Positions 63,613-64,000 of a DNA stretch of 64,000 nucleotides are shown here, one piece after another (within the stretch, counting starts at the first letter, position 1; every line of letters begins with the position of its first letter). The notes under the pieces are model-generated. The model searched no databases. It worked only from the letters and a program-made list of their open reading frames with translations, and was not told the origin of the DNA. The translations under genes and the position numbers were made by a program. Source of the DNA: Engraulis encrasicolus (Eukaryota; Chordata; Actinopteri; Clupeiformes; Engraulidae). Location: assembly GCF_034702125.1 (NCBI RefSeq), contig NC_085861.1, forward strand, positions 55,973,363 through 56,037,362, written 5' to 3'.

Positions 63613-64000
63613 TTAGTGCAGGTTGAAAGTTCAGTCACAAGTATAGTAGTGCAGGTGGAGTGTTCCGTCGCAGATATGGTGGTGGGGGATGGGGGGGGGT
63701 TGTCAGTGGCCTTGCTGGCTAGAGGCTGACAGTGGAGGGAGAGTGGGTTGAGTGTTCAGCATCTTGATCGCTTGGTGCATTGTGCTGCTCGCCAGCCTGC
63801 GCCAGCCTGCGAATACCACGCGTGTCCTCGGTTCTTCAACGGAATTCCTCTTGAAATGTTGAAGGAGAGCTTCAGAAATACTCATAGAGTAACTTCTTCC
63901 ACTTTTCTTTGGAAGAGAGCCTTCTCTTCTTGACTGGGCGCCCAGAGAAGTCGCACACTTCTAGTAGGACAGTTGAACCCAGTCGGTCGAGCAGTCATCC

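Overview
The window looks like teleost fish nuclear DNA. The reasons are one multi-exon vertebrate gene with large introns, very long CA/CT microsatellites, and many fish-type interspersed repeats: tRNA-derived SINEs, L2/Rex-like LINE tails, an R2/NeSL/HERO-like LINE, hAT and Tc1 DNA elements, a Penelope-like fragment and DIRS-like ORF1 relics. Nothing bacterial or viral was seen, and the species cannot be named from this sequence.

The only gene I can support is an ETS transcription factor of the PEA3 group, best matched to ETV1, on the minus strand. It covers about 24 kb, from its stop codon at 29037 up to about 53.2 kb, with a possible 5' UTR exon and CpG-richer promoter region at 53.8-54.1 kb. 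Eight coding exons are well supported: 49145-49098, 47434-47305, 46482-46288, 44307-44054, 37707-37639, 30865-30693, 29608-29507 and 29258-29037. All have GT/AG borders and matching phases. Two candidate 5' exons (52232-52172 and 53259-53132) both end in the phase needed to join the 49145 exon. The DNA-binding half is nearly canonical. The N-terminal half is strongly diverged, and one internal exon of the canonical gene was not found, so this may be a diverged ETV1 ohnolog rather than the main etv1 copy.

Layout. 1-29 kb is downstream of the gene and is gene-free. It holds microsatellites, a decayed R2-type LINE (1.7-3.8 kb), a perfect 96-bp palindrome (4.2 kb), an L2-like LINE tail (5.8-6.3 kb), a DNA-transposon MITE (6.5-7.1 kb), a 3.6-kb structure with inverted minisatellite arms around an ACAGT satellite (7.3-10.9 kb), a LINE tail split by a palindromic insertion (11.1-12.0 kb), long dinucleotide arrays (14-21 kb), Tc1 and hAT relics and a SINE with clean target-site duplications (18-28 kb). 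29-53 kb is the etv1-like gene, its introns filled with SINEs, a SINE split by another insertion, a DIRS-like ORF1 relic, a duplicated 0.8-kb repeat and nested DNA elements. 54-64 kb is upstream and repeat-dense: a hAT-like element containing poly-G tracts, another hAT MITE, two 1.6-kb copies of a repeat with 273-bp internal units, a Penelope-like RT remnant, a second DIRS-like relic and GT arrays.

As a system there is one gene. If expressed, its product would be a nuclear DNA-binding factor acting downstream of FGF/ERK signalling. Most remaining sequence is mobile-element debris or simple repeat. Family assignments rest on recognition by eye; no alignments or searches were run.
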